From Planctomycetales bacterium (lineage in GTDB: Bacteria; Planctomycetota; Planctomycetia; Isosphaerales; Isosphaeraceae): a stretch of DNA of 5,776 nt. Shown here one piece after another: positions 5,488 through 5,776 of the stretch. The stretch lies in contig DAHZZC010000485.1 in NCBI GenBank assembly GCA_027435495.1, positions 1 through 5,776 of the forward strand, written 5' to 3'. The position numbers and the translations under genes were made by a program. How positions within the stretch are numbered: position 1 is the first letter of the stretch; each line of letters starts with the position of its first letter. The notes beneath the pieces are model-generated. The model made no database searches and was not told where the DNA came from. It saw nothing but the letters and a program-made list of their open reading frames with translations.

Positions 5488-5589
5488 CGGTCACTCGCTC
5501 GTTTCAAGCGTCTCGTTCGTCTTCGCCGCCCCCGGCCCCGACGCCGAGCCGACGCCCGTCGCGACGCCCCAATCGCCGCGCAGTCCGAC

Positions 5590-5618
5590 ATTATCGGGTC
5601 TAGGCCCTTCTCGTTCAA
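5590..5618 (-). promoter_or_regulatory. Promoter of the rplY-pth-rpsF unit
   Basis: On the minus strand TTGAAC (5618-5613, four of six to TTGACA), a spacer of exactly 17 bases, then GATAAT (5595-5590, five of six to TATAAT). It is the best promoter match in the window. A start near 5583 gives a leader of about 95 bases to the rplY ATG. A ten-base palindrome, CTCGATCGAG (5622-5631), lies just upstream of the -35 and could be a regulator site. Confidence 0.6.
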
Positions 5619-5658
5619 GACCTCGATCGAGAAAACGAGTCGGATGCGCTGTGGAAAC

Positions 5659-5746
5659 TCCTACAAAATAAGGACGCCGCGAGGGGGTTCCGAGAGCCTT
5701 CCCCCAGGAATCGTCGATTTCCTCGGGACTTTGCTCGACAAAGCCC
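5659..5746 (-). other. Cluster of small hairpins upstream of the rplY promoter
   Basis: Four inverted repeats in 88 bases: GGGCTTTG/CAAAGTCCC with one bulge (5746-5725), GGAAATC/GATTCC with one bulge (5722-5707), GGGGG/CCCCC (5705-5701 with 5687-5683), and TCCT/AGGA around an A/T-rich loop (5674-5659). The minus strand carries TTATTTT (5671-5665) in that last loop. This may be the 3' end and terminator of an upstream minus-strand gene. The minus frame open from the right edge to 5491 has poor third-position GC in its upstream half and no family that I recognise, so I do not call it a gene. Confidence 0.3.
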
Positions 5747-5776
5747 TCCGTCACACGATTTTTCGACCACGCCGCC

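Noticed and set aside
5491..5754. Minus-strand frame of 87 codons ending six bases before the rplY ATG
   Set aside because: Its upstream half has low third-position GC and includes the -35/-10 pair and several hairpins; no family is recognisable. It remains possible only if a gene enters from the right edge.

Overview
The window is a single-strand (minus) housekeeping block from a GC-rich bacterium. Reading along the minus strand from high to low coordinates, the genes are 50S ribosomal protein L25/CTC (rplY), peptidyl-tRNA hydrolase (pth), 30S protein S6 (rpsF), single-stranded DNA-binding protein (ssb), 50S protein L9 (rplI), replicative helicase (dnaB), and the first 72 codons of a short-chain dehydrogenase/reductase that runs off the left edge. 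I found no convincing gene on the plus strand.

The gene order, the high GC, the long N-terminal extension on L9 and the two-domain CTC-type L25 suggest a Planctomycetota genome, perhaps Isosphaerales-like. This is inferred from gene order and protein character, not from a search. The S6-SSB-L9-DnaB core is widespread in bacteria, but the S18 gene (rpsR) that often sits between ssb and rplI is missing here.

Layout: 5488-5776 is a leader with a good sigma70-type promoter (-35 TTGAAC, 17-base spacer, -10 GATAAT) and, upstream of it, a cluster of small hairpins. rplY, pth and rpsF (5487-3669) follow with gaps of 96 and 85 bases; pth and rpsF both start at TTG. A hairpin plus T7 tract after rpsF looks like an intrinsic terminator, and a promoter directly behind it serves ssb (3454-2876). 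A 206-base gap with only a -10-like TATAAA precedes rplI (2669-2037). A long hairpin and a plausible extended -10 promoter lie in the 341-base gap before dnaB (1695-235). The SDR gene starts 18 bases after dnaB with its own Shine-Dalgarno.

Together the genes link translation (L25, S6 and L9 as ribosome components; Pth recycling peptidyl-tRNA) with replication (SSB coating single strands, DnaB unwinding the fork). The gaps suggest three to four transcription units rather than one operon. I see no CRISPR array, mobile element, tRNA, rRNA, toxin-antitoxin or defence system. No previously undescribed system is evident; the items worth a second look are small: an in-frame A8 slippery run in dnaB, an Asn-to-Lys change at a conserved Pth position, the L9 extension, the missing rpsR and the regulatory arrangement.
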